Origin: Cephaloticoccus sp.
Lineage (GTDB): Bacteria > Verrucomicrobiota > Verrucomicrobiia > Opitutales > Opitutaceae
Length of the DNA stretch: 64,000 nucleotides
NCBI GenBank assembly: GCA_030833445.1
Contig: JAURHD010000009.1
Span: 62,001-126,000 of the forward strand
Direction of reading: 5' to 3'
The notes under the pieces were generated by a model that had not been told where the DNA came from, searched no databases, and saw only the letters and a list, made by a program, of their open reading frames with translations. The translations under genes and the position numbers were made by a program. This document shows positions 63,405-64,000 of this stretch, in pieces; position 1 is the first letter of the stretch, and every line of letters starts with the position of its first letter.

Positions 63405-64000
63405 TTAGGCGGAGGCGAGTTCCTTGCTGACCCAGTCATAGCCCTTGGCCTCGAGTTCGAGGGCGAGGGACTTGTCGCCGGTCTTTACGATACGGCCGTC
63501 AAACATGACGTGGACTTGGTCGGGCACGATGTAGTCGAGCAACCGTTGGTAGTGAGTGATCATGAGTGCACCGAATTTGTCGCCGCGCATGGATTCGACG
63601 CCCTCGGCAACGATCTTCAGGGCATCAATATCAAGACCAGAATCCGTTTCGTCCATCAGCGCAAACTTGGGTTCCAGCATGGCCATCTGCAGGATTTCGC
63701 AGCGCTTCTTTTCGCCACCGGAGAAACCGTCGTTAACGGCGCGGGAGGTGAACTTCCGGTCGATCTTGAGCATGTCCATCTTGCTATAGAGCCGCTTGTA
63801 GTAACCGCTGGCATCGAGTTCTTCACCGTCGGCCATGCGGGCCTGCACGCCGGCACGGAGGAAGTTGGCAATACTCACACCCGGAATTTCGCTTGGGTAT
63901 TGAAAGGCGAGGAAGATACCGGCCCGGGCGCGTTCGTCGGGCTCCATGTCCAGGATCGATTTGTAGTCCAGCAGCACGTCACCCGAGGTGATCGTGTAAT
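63405..64000 (-). CDS. sufC: Fe-S assembly ATPase SufC, 5' end beyond the window
   Basis: The last 198 or so residues of an ABC-type ATPase; the frame is open through the window edge. Seen are [30 protein letters not shown] (Q-loop region), [18 protein letters not shown] (signature, with SGGE), [19 protein letters not shown] (Walker B) and the H-loop [15 protein letters not shown]. The Walker A motif lies outside the window. It drives the SufBCD scaffold by ATP hydrolysis. It is upstream of sufB on the same strand, so the operon runs sufC-sufB-sufD-sufT here, with any sufS or sufE elsewhere. Confidence 0.96.
   Translation of the reverse strand, partial: YTITSGDVLLDYKSILDMEPDERARAGIFLAFQYPSEIPGVSIANFLRAGVQARMADGEELDASGYYKRLYSKMDMLKIDRKFTSRAVNDGFSGGEKKRCEILQMAMLEPKFALMDETDSGLDIDALKIVAEGVESMRGDKFGALMITHYQRLLDYIVPDQVHVMFDGRIVKTGDKSLALELEAKGYDWVSKELASA

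Noticed and set aside
1-64000. CRISPR arrays, insertion sequences, prophage, rRNA or complete tRNA genes
   Set aside because: I looked for regularly spaced repeats, transposase motifs, terminal repeats and tRNA arms and found none that hold up.

Overview
The window looks like a chromosomal piece of a Verrucomicrobiota bacterium, most likely of the Opitutales/Opitutaceae type. The evidence is a moderately GC-rich sequence, a diderm cell plan (TonB-dependent receptors, lpxA, an LptF/G permease), TonB receptors with the N-terminal 'V-I-K-L-S-x-F-x-V' style common in that family, a TIGR03790 protein, several PhyH-type oxygenases, and a general lack of Shine-Dalgarno sequences in front of operon-leading genes. 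This placement is inferred from gene content, with no marker gene beyond infC. I see no rRNA, complete tRNA, CRISPR array, insertion sequence or phage module. No gene-free stretch exceeds about 300 bases.

Layout. 1-7 kb (minus): a PhyH oxygenase, then a five-gene peptide ABC importer of the Yej/Opp kind (permease B, permease C, binding lipoprotein, two ATPases). 7-13 kb: polyphosphate kinase, nucleoside hydrolase overlapping a second PhyH gene, an Hsp70-like protein, and a VapBC toxin-antitoxin pair with a clear operator. 13.6-25 kb: htpG, a metallophosphoesterase, an NSS amino-acid transporter with its tiny MetS-like subunit, an LptF/G permease, diacylglycerol kinase, a third PhyH gene, an M14 carboxypeptidase, a Gdx-type SMR pump and a POT peptide transporter.

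25-42.7 kb is the accessory, carbohydrate-oriented region. It holds a six-hairpin glycosidase-like protein, a lone HisD-family dehydrogenase, a heparinase II/III-type lyase, a broken TonB receptor joined to the 5' stump of a second lyase, two copies of an unusual two-gene module (TPR protein plus membrane-anchored solute-binding protein) facing each other, a Tat-exported HisC-like aminotransferase, and xylose isomerase. No ABC permease accompanies either solute-binding protein. This is the most unusual part of the window.

42.8-48 kb (minus) is a siderophore-uptake operon: TonB siderophore receptor, PKHD hydroxylase (PiuC type), TPR protein, PepSY membrane protein. 48-57.5 kb is mostly housekeeping: aroB, an unknown conserved-looking gene, lpxA, pdxA, an A-type Fe-S carrier, infC, an amidase, an S1/P1 nuclease, an EamA half-transporter, a fluoride riboswitch plus crcB/fluC, and a TIGR03790 protein. 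57.5-64 kb (minus): clpP, a frameshifted membrane TPR gene, and sufC(partial)-sufB-sufD-sufT for Fe-S cluster assembly.

Two genes carry single-base frameshifts at short homopolymers (about 31685 and 58603). These are either real lesions or assembly errors.
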